Below are positions 10,998 through 19,621 of a DNA stretch of 64,000 nucleotides, one piece after another. Source of the DNA: Pseudomonas neuropathica (GTDB lineage: Bacteria; Pseudomonadota; Gammaproteobacteria; Pseudomonadales; Pseudomonadaceae); assembly GCF_015461835.1 (NCBI RefSeq), contig NZ_JACOPX010000014.1, positions 124,001-188,000 of the forward strand, given 5' to 3'. A model generated the notes under the pieces. That model was given only the letters and a program-made list of their open reading frames with translations. It was not told the origin of the DNA and searched no databases. The position numbers were made by a program, and so were the translations under genes. How positions within the stretch are numbered: position 1 is the first letter of the stretch; each line of letters opens with the position of its first letter.

Positions 10998-11010
10998 AAT
11001 CAAACACTTG
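10998..11010 (+). promoter_or_regulatory. Putative IHF site
   Basis: AATCAAACACTTG matches the IHF consensus WATCAANNNNTTR at every defined position. It lies between the activator-site array and the -24/-12 promoter, where IHF bending usually helps sigma54 promoters. Confidence 0.5.
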
Positions 11011-11016
11011 CCATTT

Positions 11017-11033
11017 CTGGCACGGAACTCGCT
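11017..11033 (+). promoter_or_regulatory. Sigma54 (-24/-12) promoter of the glp-type ABC operon
   Basis: CTGGCACGGAACTCGCT against the consensus YTGGCACGRNNNTTGCW has one mismatch (C for T in TTGC). The GG at 11019-11020 and GC at 11031-11032 are exactly 10 bp apart as required. It lies 45 bp before the glpS start and is divergent from a sigma54 activator gene. Confidence 0.82.
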
Positions 11034-11077
11034 CCCGTGCACAGGTCGCTTGACTCCAATAATAAAAAGGCCGAGCC

Positions 11078-12172
11078 ATGTCACTCACCCTGGAGCACGT
11101 CAGCCGTACCGTCGAGGGCCAGACCTGGATCGACGATGCGTGCCTGAAATTCGAACCCGGTTCGTTCAACGTTTTGCTCGGCCGCACGCTGTCCGGCAAA
11201 ACCAGCCTCATGCGTTTAATGGCCGGTCTGGACAAACCCGACAGCGGCCGCATCCTGATGAACGGCGTCGACGTTACCCAACGTCCGGTGCGCCTGCGCA
11301 ACGTGTCGATGGTCTATCAGCAGTTCATCAACTACCCGACCATGACCGTGTTCGAAAACATCGCCTCGCCGCTGCGTCAGGCCGGTGTGTCGAAAGAGAT
11401 CATCCACAGCAAAGTGCAGGAAACCGCGAAGATGCTGCGCATCGAGAAGTTTCTGCAGCGCTATCCGCTGGAGCTGTCCGGTGGTCAACAGCAGCGCACC
11501 GCCATGGCTCGCGCCTTGGTCAAAGACGCCGAACTGATCCTCTTCGATGAGCCGCTGGTCAACCTCGATTACAAACTGCGCGAAGAACTGCGTCAGGAAA
11601 TGCGCGAGCTGTTCAAGGCGCGCCACACCATCGCGATCTACGCCACCACCGAGCCCAACGAAGCGCTGGCACTCGGCGGCACCACGACGATTCTTCACGA
11701 AGGCCGGGTGATTCAGAGTGGCCCGTCGACTTCGGTGTATCACCAGCCGCAAACCGTGCTGGCGGCTGAATTGTTCTCCGAGCCACCGATCAACCTGATG
11801 CCCGGGCGCATCGCCGGCAACGAAGTCAGCTTCGCCAATTTTGTGCACTTCCCGTTGAACGTCGATCTGCGCCCGGTGGGTGAGGGCGAGTTCCGTTTTG
11901 GCGTGCGCCCCAGCCATATCTCGCTGGTGCCGAGCAACGATGACGATCTGGAACTGGCGGTCACCGTCGAAGTGGCGGAGATCAGCGGTTCGGAAACCTT
12001 CCTGCACGTGCGCAACGAGCATTTCCTGCTGGTGCTGCACCTGCCCGGCGTTCACGAATACGACGTCGATGCGCCGATCCGCATCTACATCCCGACCCAT
12101 AAACTGTTCGTGTTCGATGCGCAGGGCCGTCTGGTGCAGGCACCGGGTCAACGTGTCGCGAGGGTTGCCTGA
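11078..12172 (+). CDS. glpS: ABC transporter ATP-binding protein GlpS (glycerol-type uptake system)
   Basis: One of two ATPases of a carbohydrate/polyol importer. The 364 residues comprise a nucleotide-binding domain and a C-terminal regulatory TOBE/OB-fold region. Seen: Walker A GRTLSGKTS near residue 35, a canonical signature LSGGQQQR near 135 and Walker B LILFDEP. The H-loop reads YATTEPNEAL, so the usual switch histidine is replaced by threonine. Its neighbour GlpT has the reverse pattern. The gene order (two ATPases, two permeases, a DUF2160 protein, a binding protein) is that of the GlpSTPQV glycerol transporter described in Rhizobium leguminosarum. The glycerol specificity is transferred, not shown. 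Confidence 0.85.
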   Translation: MSLTLEHVSRTVEGQTWIDDACLKFEPGSFNVLLGRTLSGKTSLMRLMAGLDKPDSGRILMNGVDVTQRPVRLRNVSMVYQQFINYPTMTVFENIASPLRQAGVSKEIIHSKVQETAKMLRIEKFLQRYPLELSGGQQQRTAMARALVKDAELILFDEPLVNLDYKLREELRQEMRELFKARHTIAIYATTEPNEALALGGTTTILHEGRVIQSGPSTSVYHQPQTVLAAELFSEPPINLMPGRIAGNEVSFANFVHFPLNVDLRPVGEGEFRFGVRPSHISLVPSNDDDLELAVTVEVAEISGSETFLHVRNEHFLLVLHLPGVHEYDVDAPIRIYIPTHKLFVFDAQGRLVQAPGQRVARVA

Positions 12173-13281
12173 TGGCCGAAATCCGTTTGCAGCACCTCGC
12201 CCACAGCTACAGTAAAACCCCGAGCGGCGCGGAGGATTATGCAATCCGCGAGATGGATCACGTCTGGGAGCAGGGCGGCGCTTACGCTTTGCTTGGGCCA
12301 TCGGGTTGCGGCAAGTCGACCTTGCTCAACATCATTTCCGGGCTGCTCAGCCCCTCACAGGGCCACGTGTTGTTCGATGGCAAAGCGGTGAATGACCTGA
12401 CGCCGGAGAAGCGCAACATCGCTCAGGTTTTCCAGTTTCCGGTGGTCTACGACACCATGACCGTGTTCGATAACCTGGCTTTCCCCTTGCGCAATCAGGG
12501 CATGGCCGAGGCGAAAGTGCACAGCAAGGTGCAGGAAATTGCCGAAGTCCTCGACCTGCAAAACCTGCTGAGCAAGAAGGCGCGCAACCTCACCGCCGAC
12601 GAAAAACAGAAAGTCTCGATGGGCCGTGGTCTGGTCCGCGACGACGTTTCGGCGATCCTCTTCGACGAACCGCTGACGGTGATCGACCCGCACCTGAAGT
12701 GGAAACTGCGGCGCAAGCTCAAGCAGATCCACGAGCAGTTCAACATCACCATGGTCTACGTCACCCACGATCAACTGGAAGCATCGACCTTCGCCGACAA
12801 GATTGCGGTGATGTACGGCGGCCAGATCGTCCAGTTCGGCACGCCACGGGAATTGTTCGAGCGGCCGAGCCACACCTTTGTCGGCTATTTCATCGGCAGC
12901 CCCGGCATGAACCTGATCGACGTGCAGCCGCAACCCGGCGGCGTCGGTTTCGCCTCGACGCATCTGCCGCTGTCTGACGCGATGCAGCGACATATCGAAC
13001 ACGGCCAGTGGAAAAATCTGAAGGTTGGCATCCGTCCCGAGTTCATTCATGTCTGGGACGAGCCGTTTGATGACGCGATGCGGGCCAGGGTCGTACACGT
13101 CGAAGACCTCGGCACCTACAAGATCTTGACCCTCGACCTCGACGGCGCGCCGTTGAAAGTGCGCCTGGCCGAAGACAAACCGGTGCCGCAGGGCACGGCG
13201 TACATCAGTTTTCCGGCGCAGTGGCTGATGGTCTATGCCGATGAGTTTTTGCTCGAAGCCGACGATGAGGTGCAGCCATGA
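12172..13281 (+). CDS. glpT: ABC transporter ATP-binding protein GlpT (glycerol-type uptake system)
   Basis: The second ATPase, 369 residues, whose ATG overlaps the last base of the glpS TGA. Seen: a perfect Walker A GPSGCGKST near residue 43, Walker B AILFDEP and H-loop YVTHDQLEA with its histidine. The ABC signature is degenerate, LTADEKQK instead of LSGGQ. Together with GlpS this predicts a heterodimer with one consensus and one degenerate ATP site. The C-terminal third is the MalK-like regulatory domain. Not to be confused with the unrelated glycerol-3-phosphate antiporter also called GlpT. Confidence 0.85.
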   Translation: MAEIRLQHLAHSYSKTPSGAEDYAIREMDHVWEQGGAYALLGPSGCGKSTLLNIISGLLSPSQGHVLFDGKAVNDLTPEKRNIAQVFQFPVVYDTMTVFDNLAFPLRNQGMAEAKVHSKVQEIAEVLDLQNLLSKKARNLTADEKQKVSMGRGLVRDDVSAILFDEPLTVIDPHLKWKLRRKLKQIHEQFNITMVYVTHDQLEASTFADKIAVMYGGQIVQFGTPRELFERPSHTFVGYFIGSPGMNLIDVQPQPGGVGFASTHLPLSDAMQRHIEHGQWKNLKVGIRPEFIHVWDEPFDDAMRARVVHVEDLGTYKILTLDLDGAPLKVRLAEDKPVPQGTAYISFPAQWLMVYADEFLLEADDEVQP

Positions 13282-14144
13282 ACAAGGTGCAAAACAACAA
13301 GGCCTGGTGGCTGGTATTGCCGGTGTTCCTGCTGGTGGCATTCAGTGCGGTGATCCCGATGATGACCGTGGTCAACTATTCGGTGCAGGACATCTTCGAC
13401 CAGTCCAGCCGCTACTTCGTCGGCGCCGACTGGTACAAGCAAGTGCTGCTTGATCCGCGTTTGCACGACTCATTGCTGCGCCAGTTCATCTATTCGGCGT
13501 GCGTGTTGCTGATTGAAATTCCGCTGGGTATTGCCGTTGCGCTGACGATGCCAACCAAGGGCCGCTGGTCGTCGGTGGTGCTGATCATTCTGGCGATTCC
13601 GTTGCTGATCCCGTGGAACGTGGTTGGCACCATTTGGCAGATCTTTGGCCGCGCGGATATCGGCCTGCTCGGTTCTAGCCTCAATGCCATGGGCATCAGC
13701 TACAACTACGCCGCTAACACCATGGACGCCTGGGTGACGGTGCTGGTGATGGACGTCTGGCACTGGACTTCACTGGTAGCGCTGCTGTGTTTCTCCGGTT
13801 TGCGCGCGATTCCCGACGTGTATTACCAGGCCGCGCGCATCGACCGCGCCTCGGCCTGGGCGGTGTTCCGGCATATTCAGTTGCCCAAGCTGAAGAGCGT
13901 GCTGCTGATCGCGGTGATGCTGCGCTTCATGGACAGTTTCATGATCTACACCGAGCCGTTCGTGCTCACCGGCGGCGGGCCGGGCAACGCCACGACCTTC
14001 TTGAGTCAGACGTTGACCCAGATGGCCGTAGGGCAATTCGACCTTGGTCCGGCAGCGGCGTTTTCGCTGGTGTACTTCCTGATCATCCTGTTGGTGTCCT
14101 GGCTGTTCTACACCGCCATGACGCACTCCGACGCCAACCGCTGA
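13278..14144 (+). CDS. glpP: ABC transporter permease GlpP (glycerol-type uptake system)
   Basis: A 288-residue inner-membrane permease of the binding-protein-dependent class with about six membrane helices. The cytoplasmic EAA loop is seen as YYQAARIDRASAWAVFRHI near residue 183, the contact point for the ATPases. Its ATG overlaps the glpT stop by 4 bp. Pairs with GlpQ to form the channel. Confidence 0.88.
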   Translation: MNKVQNNKAWWLVLPVFLLVAFSAVIPMMTVVNYSVQDIFDQSSRYFVGADWYKQVLLDPRLHDSLLRQFIYSACVLLIEIPLGIAVALTMPTKGRWSSVVLIILAIPLLIPWNVVGTIWQIFGRADIGLLGSSLNAMGISYNYAANTMDAWVTVLVMDVWHWTSLVALLCFSGLRAIPDVYYQAARIDRASAWAVFRHIQLPKLKSVLLIAVMLRFMDSFMIYTEPFVLTGGGPGNATTFLSQTLTQMAVGQFDLGPAAAFSLVYFLIILLVSWLFYTAMTHSDANR

Positions 14145-14153
14145 GGCCCGGCC

Positions 14154-14954
14154 ATGAGCAAAAGAAAGCTTATTCCGCTGCTGGTGTACATCCTGTTCCT
14201 GCTGGTGCCGATCTACTGGCTGCTGAACATGTCGTTCAAGAGCAACACCGAAATCCTCGGCGGCCTGACCCTTTTCCCACAGGACTTCACGCTGGCGAAC
14301 TACAAGGTGATCTTCACTGATCCGAGCTGGTACAGCGGCTACATCAACTCGCTGTATTACGTCAGCCTGAACACGGTGATCTCGCTGAGCGTGGCGCTGC
14401 CAGCGGCGTATGCGTTTTCGCGCTACCGTTTTCTCGGCGACAAGCACCTGTTTTTCTGGCTGCTGACCAACCGCATGGCGCCACCGGCGGTGTTTTTGCT
14501 GCCGTTCTTCCAGTTGTATTCGTCGATTGGCCTGTTCGATACGCATATCGCCGTGGCGTTGGCGCATTGCCTGTTTAACGTGCCGTTGGCAGTGTGGATT
14601 CTGGAGGGCTTCATGTCCGGCGTGCCGAAGGAAATCGACGAAACCGCCTACATCGACGGCTACAGTTTCCCCAAGTTCTTCGTGAAGATTTTCATCCCGC
14701 TGATCGGTTCCGGCATCGGCGTCACGGCGTTTTTCTGCTTCATGTTTTCCTGGGTCGAACTGCTGCTCGCGCGCACGCTGACCTCGGTCAACGCCAAGCC
14801 GATTGCGGCGGTGATGACGCGCACTGTGTCGGCCTCGGGTATCGATTGGGGCGTGCTGGCAGCGGCGGGGGTGTTGACCATTCTGCCGGGCATGCTGGTG
14901 ATCTGGTTTGTTCGCAACCACGTGGCCAAGGGCTTTGCCCTCGGTCGGGTCTGA
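14154..14954 (+). CDS. glpQ: ABC transporter permease GlpQ (glycerol-type uptake system)
   Basis: A 266-residue MalG-like permease with about six membrane segments and the EAA loop EIDETAYIDGYSFPKFF near residue 161. It starts 9 bp after glpP and forms the transmembrane dimer with it. This name is from the glycerol ABC system and is distinct from the glycerophosphodiesterase GlpQ. Confidence 0.88.
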   Translation: MSKRKLIPLLVYILFLLVPIYWLLNMSFKSNTEILGGLTLFPQDFTLANYKVIFTDPSWYSGYINSLYYVSLNTVISLSVALPAAYAFSRYRFLGDKHLFFWLLTNRMAPPAVFLLPFFQLYSSIGLFDTHIAVALAHCLFNVPLAVWILEGFMSGVPKEIDETAYIDGYSFPKFFVKIFIPLIGSGIGVTAFFCFMFSWVELLLARTLTSVNAKPIAAVMTRTVSASGIDWGVLAAAGVLTILPGMLVIWFVRNHVAKGFALGRV

Positions 14955-14964
14955 GGAGCTGATG

Positions 14965-15237
14965 ATGGAATGGATGAGTTGGACCACGCCTACCGCAGCT
15001 TTCTTTATTGTCATCGGCCTGATTCTGGTCGGCATGACCACTTGGGAATTGCGTTCGCCGAGCATCTTGCGGCGAGGTTTTCTGCCGATTGCCACCACCC
15101 GTGGCGATCGCTTGTTTATCGGTCTTCTCGGCAGCGCCTACCTGCATTTGCTGGTGATCGGCGCCACCGACTGGAGCATCTGGGTAGCGTCCGCGTTGTC
15201 CCTGGTGTGGCTGTTGGCTGTGATGCGTTGGGGCTAG
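14965..15237 (+). CDS. DUF2160 small membrane protein of the glycerol ABC operon
   Basis: About 90 residues with two to three hydrophobic helices (AAFFIVIGLILVGM; LIGLLGSAYLHLLVIG-type stretch; ASALSLVWLLAVM). I start it at the ATG at 14965 (MEWMSWTTPTAAFF) because GAGGAG lies 6 bp upstream; the ATG at 14962 is too close to that site. Proteins of this family sit in the same place in glycerol-type ABC operons. Their role, perhaps as an accessory of the permease, is not known to me. Confidence 0.8.
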   Translation: MEWMSWTTPTAAFFIVIGLILVGMTTWELRSPSILRRGFLPIATTRGDRLFIGLLGSAYLHLLVIGATDWSIWVASALSLVWLLAVMRWG

Positions 15238-15284
15238 TCGAGTCGTTCGGCAACGCGGCTCCACAACTTAAACAGGAGGTCTCT

Positions 15285-17027
15285 ATGTTCGACAAAAACA
15301 ATAAGCTGCGACATAGCATTTCATTGGCAGCCATGCTGGCACTCAGCGGTTTGAGCGCCGCCGCGTGGGCGGATGCCTACGAAGACGCGGCGAAAAAATG
15401 GATCGGCAGTGAATTCAAACCGTCGACCCTGACGGCCGAGCAGCAACTGGAAGAACTGAAGTGGTTCATCAAAGCGGCCGAGCCGTTTCGCGGCATGGAC
15501 ATCAAGGTCGTTTCCGAGACCCTGACCACCCACGAATACGAGTCGAAAGTGCTCGCCAAGGCCTTCAGCGAAATCACCGGGATCAAGCTCACCCACGACC
15601 TGCTGCAAGAAGGCGACGTGGTCGAGAAAATGCAGACGGTGATGCAGTCGGACAAGAATATTTATGACGGCTGGGTCAACGACTCGGACCTGATCGGTAC
15701 GCACTTTCGCTACGGCAAGACCGAATCGATCACTGACCTGATGGCCAACGAAGGCAAGAACTTCACCTCGCCAACCCTCGACATCAAGGACTTCATCGGC
15801 ATCTCCTTTACCACCGCGCCGGACGGCAAGATCTATCAACTGCCCGACCAGCAATTCGCCAACCTGTACTGGTTCCGTGCTGACTGGTTTGAACGTGCGG
15901 ATCTGAAAGCCAAGTTCAAGGAAAAGTACGGCTATGAATTGGGCGTGCCGGTGAACTGGTCGGCCTATGAAGACATCGCCAAATTCTTCAGCGAAGACGT
16001 CAAGGAAATCGACGGCAAGCGCGTCTACGGGCACATGGACTACGGCAAGAAAGATCCGTCGCTGGGCTGGCGCTTCACCGATGCCTGGTTCTCCATGGCC
16101 GGTGGCGGCGACAAAGGTTTGCCCAACGGTTTGCCGGTGGACGAGTGGGGGATTCGCGTCGAAGACTGCCATCCGGTCGGTTCCAGTGTGACTCGCGGCG
16201 GCGACACCAACGGCCCGGCGGCGGTGTTCGCCACCACCAAGTATGTCGACTGGCTGAAGAAGTACGCGCCACCGGAAGCGGCGGGCATGACCTTCTCCGA
16301 GTCGGGACCGGTGCCATCGCAGGGCAACATCGCCCAGCAGATCTTCTGGTACACCGCGTTCACCGCCGACATGACCAAGCCGGGCCTGCCGGTGGTCAAC
16401 GCCGACGGTACGCCGAAATGGCGCATGGCACCGTCGCCGCGCGGGCCGTATTGGGAGGAGGGCATGAAGCTCGGTTATCAGGATGTGGGTTCGTGGACGT
16501 TTATGAAATCCACGCCTGAGAAACAGAAGCTCGCGGCGTGGCTGTATGCGCAGTTTGTGACCTCGAAAACCGTGTCGCTGAAGAAAACCATCGTCGGCCT
16601 GACGCCGATTCGCGAGTCGGACATCAACTCGCAGGCGATGACCGATCTGGCGCCGAAACTCGGGGGCCTGGTCGAGTTCTACCGCAGCCCGGCCCGCGTG
16701 CAATGGACCCCGACCGGCACCAACGTGCCGGACTATCCGCGTCTGGCGCAACTGTGGTGGAGCCACATCGCCGAAGCGGCCAGCGGCGAGAAAACCCCGC
16801 AACAGGCGCTGGATGGTTTGGCCAAGGATCAGGACGCGATCATGACGCGCCTCGAACGCTCCAAGGCCCAAGCCGTTTGCGCACCGAAGATGAATCCGGA
16901 GCGCGATGCTCAGTACTGGTTTGATCAGCCGGGCGCACCGAAACCGAAACTGGCGAACGAGAAGCCGAAGGGCGAGACCGTGAGCTACAACGAACTGCTG
17001 AAATCCTGGGCGGATGCGCGTAAGTGA
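15285..17027 (+). CDS. glpV: Periplasmic substrate-binding protein GlpV (glycerol-type ABC system)
   Basis: A 580-residue extracellular solute-binding protein that delivers the substrate to GlpPQ. The start is the ATG at 15285, preceded by a strong AGGAGGT 4 bp upstream. Longer readings would run back through the DUF2160 gene in another frame. The N-terminus is a clear Sec signal (KKx-type basic start, hydrophobic SLAAMLALSGLSAA, likely cut after AWA). The body shows the bilobal binding-protein pattern (DGKIYQLPDQQFANLYWFR near 170). Its length is at the long end for the class but typical of GlpV. Last gene of the operon, followed by a terminator. Confidence 0.88.
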   Translation: MFDKNNKLRHSISLAAMLALSGLSAAAWADAYEDAAKKWIGSEFKPSTLTAEQQLEELKWFIKAAEPFRGMDIKVVSETLTTHEYESKVLAKAFSEITGIKLTHDLLQEGDVVEKMQTVMQSDKNIYDGWVNDSDLIGTHFRYGKTESITDLMANEGKNFTSPTLDIKDFIGISFTTAPDGKIYQLPDQQFANLYWFRADWFERADLKAKFKEKYGYELGVPVNWSAYEDIAKFFSEDVKEIDGKRVYGHMDYGKKDPSLGWRFTDAWFSMAGGGDKGLPNGLPVDEWGIRVEDCHPVGSSVTRGGDTNGPAAVFATTKYVDWLKKYAPPEAAGMTFSESGPVPSQGNIAQQIFWYTAFTADMTKPGLPVVNADGTPKWRMAPSPRGPYWEEGMKLGYQDVGSWTFMKSTPEKQKLAAWLYAQFVTSKTVSLKKTIVGLTPIRESDINSQAMTDLAPKLGGLVEFYRSPARVQWTPTGTNVPDYPRLAQLWWSHIAEAASGEKTPQQALDGLAKDQDAIMTRLERSKAQAVCAPKMNPERDAQYWFDQPGAPKPKLANEKPKGETVSYNELLKSWADARK

Positions 17028-17046
17028 TAGGGGAAGTGTGAAAGGC

Positions 17047-17074
17047 GAACGGCACCGCAAGGTGCCGTTTTCTT
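17047..17074 (+). terminator. Rho-independent terminator after glpV
   Basis: AACGGCACC, loop GCAA, GGTGCCGTTTTC. It lies 20 bp after the glpV stop and closes the ABC operon. Confidence 0.9.
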
Positions 17075-17093
17075 TCGCGCCTGATCTACCGTA

Positions 17094-17195
17094 ATCGCGA
17101 GCAGGCTCACTCCCACAGATGCGGCGTACACCGCATCTGTGAACGACACAAAAACCTGTAGGAGTGAGCCTGCTCGCGATAGCGGTGTGTCAGAC
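17094..17195. repeat. Pair of REP sequences
   Basis: An inverted REP (ATCGCGAGCAGGCTCACTCC, 17094-17117) is followed by a direct one (TGTAGGAGTGAGCCTGCTCG, from 17157). They point away from each other, unlike the inward-facing arms of the other REPINs here. Confidence 0.8.
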
Positions 17196-17257
17196 GAAAA
17201 AGATATCGACTGATCCGCCGCCAGCATTGATGTGTGCCGGTACTGGATGTGTCTTGA

Positions 17258-17635
17258 TCAGACCAGAACAGCCAGATCTGTGTAACGAGCAACCAAAGCA
17301 TCAGCCGTGAGCAACTTCATCGGCTCGGTCATCGCTGTGGCGATGATAATGCGGTCAAACGGATCGCGATGATGGTGCTCAAGATCCTTCACGGCGATGG
17401 CGTGCTCTGCAGTCACTGGCAGTTCAATAAAGCCACTGTCGAGACAATATTGGCGGATTTCTTCCAGATCAACATTCAGCTTGCCGAGCCCGACCTTGAT
17501 TGCCATTTCCCAGAAAGTGGCGGCGCTGATGTAGATTTCGGCGGCGTTCTCAATCAATTTTCTGGCTTTGCCGGACAATCTGGCGTCATCACTGAGCGTC
17601 CAGAGCAAAATGTGCGTGTCGAGCAGAAGCCTCAT
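17258..17635 (-). CDS. vapC: PIN-domain ribonuclease toxin, VapC-like
   Basis: The 125-residue PIN protein has the expected acidic residues: D6 in LLLDTHILLW, E43 in ATFWEMAIK and the DPFDRIIIA block near 91. These bind the metal for RNA cleavage. The start overlaps the antitoxin stop by 4 bp, the classic toxin-antitoxin order. WEMAIK and RDPFDR are typical of the Sll0205-like PIN subgroup. The RNA target is unknown. Confidence 0.85.
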   Translation of the reverse strand: MRLLLDTHILLWTLSDDARLSGKARKLIENAAEIYISAATFWEMAIKVGLGKLNVDLEEIRQYCLDSGFIELPVTAEHAIAVKDLEHHHRDPFDRIIIATAMTEPMKLLTADALVARYTDLAVLV

Positions 17636-17871
17636 GCTTGAGTGCCCTCAAATGTATCAAGCATGTCATCGGGCAGTGGTGAGTCGAAATCGTCGGGCAA
17701 CACCAGTTTGCCTTTCATTGCGCCAATACGCTGAGCGCTGGGTTTTCCTACGGGAACGAGGCGAGCCATCGCCCGGCCATGCTTGGCAATCGTGATGACT
17801 TGGCCAGCAGCGGCATCATCGACGAGTTTGGATAAATTGTTTTTGGCTTCAGCCAGCGGAACGATGATCAT
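17632..17871 (-). CDS. vapB: Phd/YefM-family antitoxin of the PIN toxin
   Basis: A 79-residue protein starting MIIVPLAEAKNNLSKLVDDA, the usual N-terminus of Phd/YefM antitoxins. I choose the ATG at 17871, with GGGTGAG upstream, over one 99 bp earlier that adds residues unlike the family. The N-terminal half should bind DNA and autoregulate; the C-terminal half (LVLPDDFDSPLPDDMLDTF) is acidic, as expected for the toxin-neutralising tail. Confidence 0.82.
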   Translation of the reverse strand: MIIVPLAEAKNNLSKLVDDAAAGQVITIAKHGRAMARLVPVGKPSAQRIGAMKGKLVLPDDFDSPLPDDMLDTFEGTQA

Positions 17872-18128
17872 CAGCTCACCCCTGTATTCTGGACAAATAT
17901 AGCCAGAATATTTCAACGCTGCCAAACCATAGACTTCTTCAGCCCATTCGCAAACGATATCCCTGTTCATTTTTAGCCTCTCGTCGGTATTCCATCTGCC
18001 AAGGCCTCCACCATAGAGCTATCTACTCAAAACTGGCTGTAGGACAAAACGGAGGTTGCGGCGAGAGCTTTCGGCGTTTGTGTGGGGACGGGAGCAAATC
18101 GGTAAAAAATCGTACAAAAATATCGACT

Positions 18129-18230
18129 GACCCACCGCCATCGCGAGCGGGCGAAGGCCTACAGGTTTTAGCGGTGTTCACAAAACCTGAATACCCCGCA
18201 AATCACTGTGGGAGCTTGCCTGCAAGCGAA
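18129..18230. repeat. REP remnants between the toxin-antitoxin pair and the sensor kinase
   Basis: A single REP arm (CACCGCCATCGCGAGCGGGC ending CCTACA, 18129-18164) and a second short element with arms GAGCTTGCC and GCAAGC (18205-18230) that overlaps the 3' end of the kinase gene. Confidence 0.65.
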
Positions 18231-19621
18231 GGGGCCGGAAATCCAAGCCTGAACACCGTCATCGCCCCCGGCAAGCTCTTAACCTCCGCTACACCCTGAT
18301 GCAGGCTCATGATCGAGCGCACAATTGCCAGCCCCAACCCGGTGCTGCCCTGCGAACGCGAGCGGCTGCTGTCGACGCGGTAGAAGCGGTCGAACAGATG
18401 AGGCAGGTGTTGCGCCTCAATCCCGGCGCCGGGGTTGCTGACCAACAGGGAGGCCTGGGTCGCACCTTGTTCGATCAGCAACGTCACGGTTTTCCCGGCA
18501 GGACAGTGGCGCAGCGCATTCGACAATAGGTTGGAAATCGCCCGCTGAATCATCAGCCGATCGCCCATCACGGTCGCACTGCCAAGCACATTCAAATGAA
18601 TGTTCTTATCCTGCGCCGACAACGAAAACATCTCGGCCACTTTCGCGACTTCAACCTCCAGCGCCACCGCTTCAAACGGCGCCAGCGCCGACGGATGACT
18701 GACCTGCGCCAGAAACAACATGTCCGAGACAATCCGCGCGACGCGCTCCAGTTCCTCAGTGCACGACACCAGCACGTCCTTGTATTCCTCGGTCGTGCGC
18801 TCGCGGGACAAGGTCACCTGCGCCTTGCCCATCAGGTTATTGATCGGCGTGCGCAACTCATGCGCCAAGTCATCGGAGAATTGCGACAACTGCTGCACCC
18901 CGGCATCGAGCCGATGCAGCATGAAGTTGATGCCCTGTGCCAGTTCACTCAACTCCTGCGGCATGTTCACCACGGACAGCCGGTGTTCCAAATCCTGGGT
19001 CGAGACCATCGCCGCGACCTTGCGAAACTCGCGCAACGGCGCCAAGCCACGCTGCACCGCGCCCCAAGCGGTCAGACCGATAAACACCAGCAACAACGGC
19101 AAGGCAATCAGCGTTGAGCGCAGATAGGCGCTGAGCAGCGCCTCATCGTGGGCGTTATCCACTGACAGCAGCACCGGCACGCTGCTGCTGTCCTTGAGGC
19201 GAATCAGTTTCGAGGCGGTGAGGAATTTCTTGCCTTCCGCGTCGGTGCTGTCGCTGTAAGTCAATTGATCGGTGGTGGCGCGCACCGCTTTCAATTCGAC
19301 GCGCGGATCGCTCAATCCCGAGCCGGATTTGAGCAGCGGCGAGCGCTGATTGAGGCGGTCATAAATGGTCAGCGTGAGGTTGTCATGCCCCATCACCTGA
19401 TCGAGCAGAATATGCGGCTTGCCGGTGATTTCATTGGCATCGACGTACAACGACAGGCTGTGTTCGACCTGCGCCATCTTCTTTTCCAGGCTGTCTCTGG
19501 CAAGCGAATTCAGCTCATGGGTCAACGCGAAATAGGCAAGGATCGCCAGAAACACCACCAGCAGCGCGCCGAGAATACTCACCGTCAAACCGAGGCGCAT
19601 CGACAGGCTGGAGGGCTTCAT
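18203..19621 (-). CDS. czcS: Heavy-metal sensor histidine kinase, CusS/CzcS family
   Basis: A 472-residue membrane kinase starting MKPSSLSMRLGL at 19621, where its ATG overlaps the regulator stop (ATGA). Domains: first helix (residues 8-32), periplasmic sensor region (about 33-150), second helix near 160-180, HAMP, HisKA with the phospho-accepting histidine near residue 254 (DDLAHELRTPINNL), and HATPase (GSTGLGLAIV). The family senses periplasmic Zn, Cd, Co, Cu or Ag. Divergence from czcCBA argues for Zn/Cd/Co. The last residues (SLAGKLPQ) are encoded by a REP-like repeat, so the native tail may be altered. Confidence 0.88.
   Translation of the reverse strand: MKPSSLSMRLGLTVSILGALLVVFLAILAYFALTHELNSLARDSLEKKMAQVEHSLSLYVDANEITGKPHILLDQVMGHDNLTLTIYDRLNQRSPLLKSGSGLSDPRVELKAVRATTDQLTYSDSTDAEGKKFLTASKLIRLKDSSSVPVLLSVDNAHDEALLSAYLRSTLIALPLLLVFIGLTAWGAVQRGLAPLREFRKVAAMVSTQDLEHRLSVVNMPQELSELAQGINFMLHRLDAGVQQLSQFSDDLAHELRTPINNLMGKAQVTLSRERTTEEYKDVLVSCTEELERVARIVSDMLFLAQVSHPSALAPFEAVALEVEVAKVAEMFSLSAQDKNIHLNVLGSATVMGDRLMIQRAISNLLSNALRHCPAGKTVTLLIEQGATQASLLVSNPGAGIEAQHLPHLFDRFYRVDSSRSRSQGSTGLGLAIVRSIMSLHQGVAEVKSLPGAMTVFRLGFPAPSLAGKLPQ

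Noticed and set aside
14970..15284. N-terminal extension of glpV reading back through the DUF2160 gene
   Set aside because: The extension is out of frame with the real DUF2160 gene; the strong AGGAGGT and signal peptide place the start at 15285.
15321..17060. A 579-codon open frame opposite glpV
   Set aside because: Antisense shadow; glpV has a signal peptide, strong ribosome site and family features.
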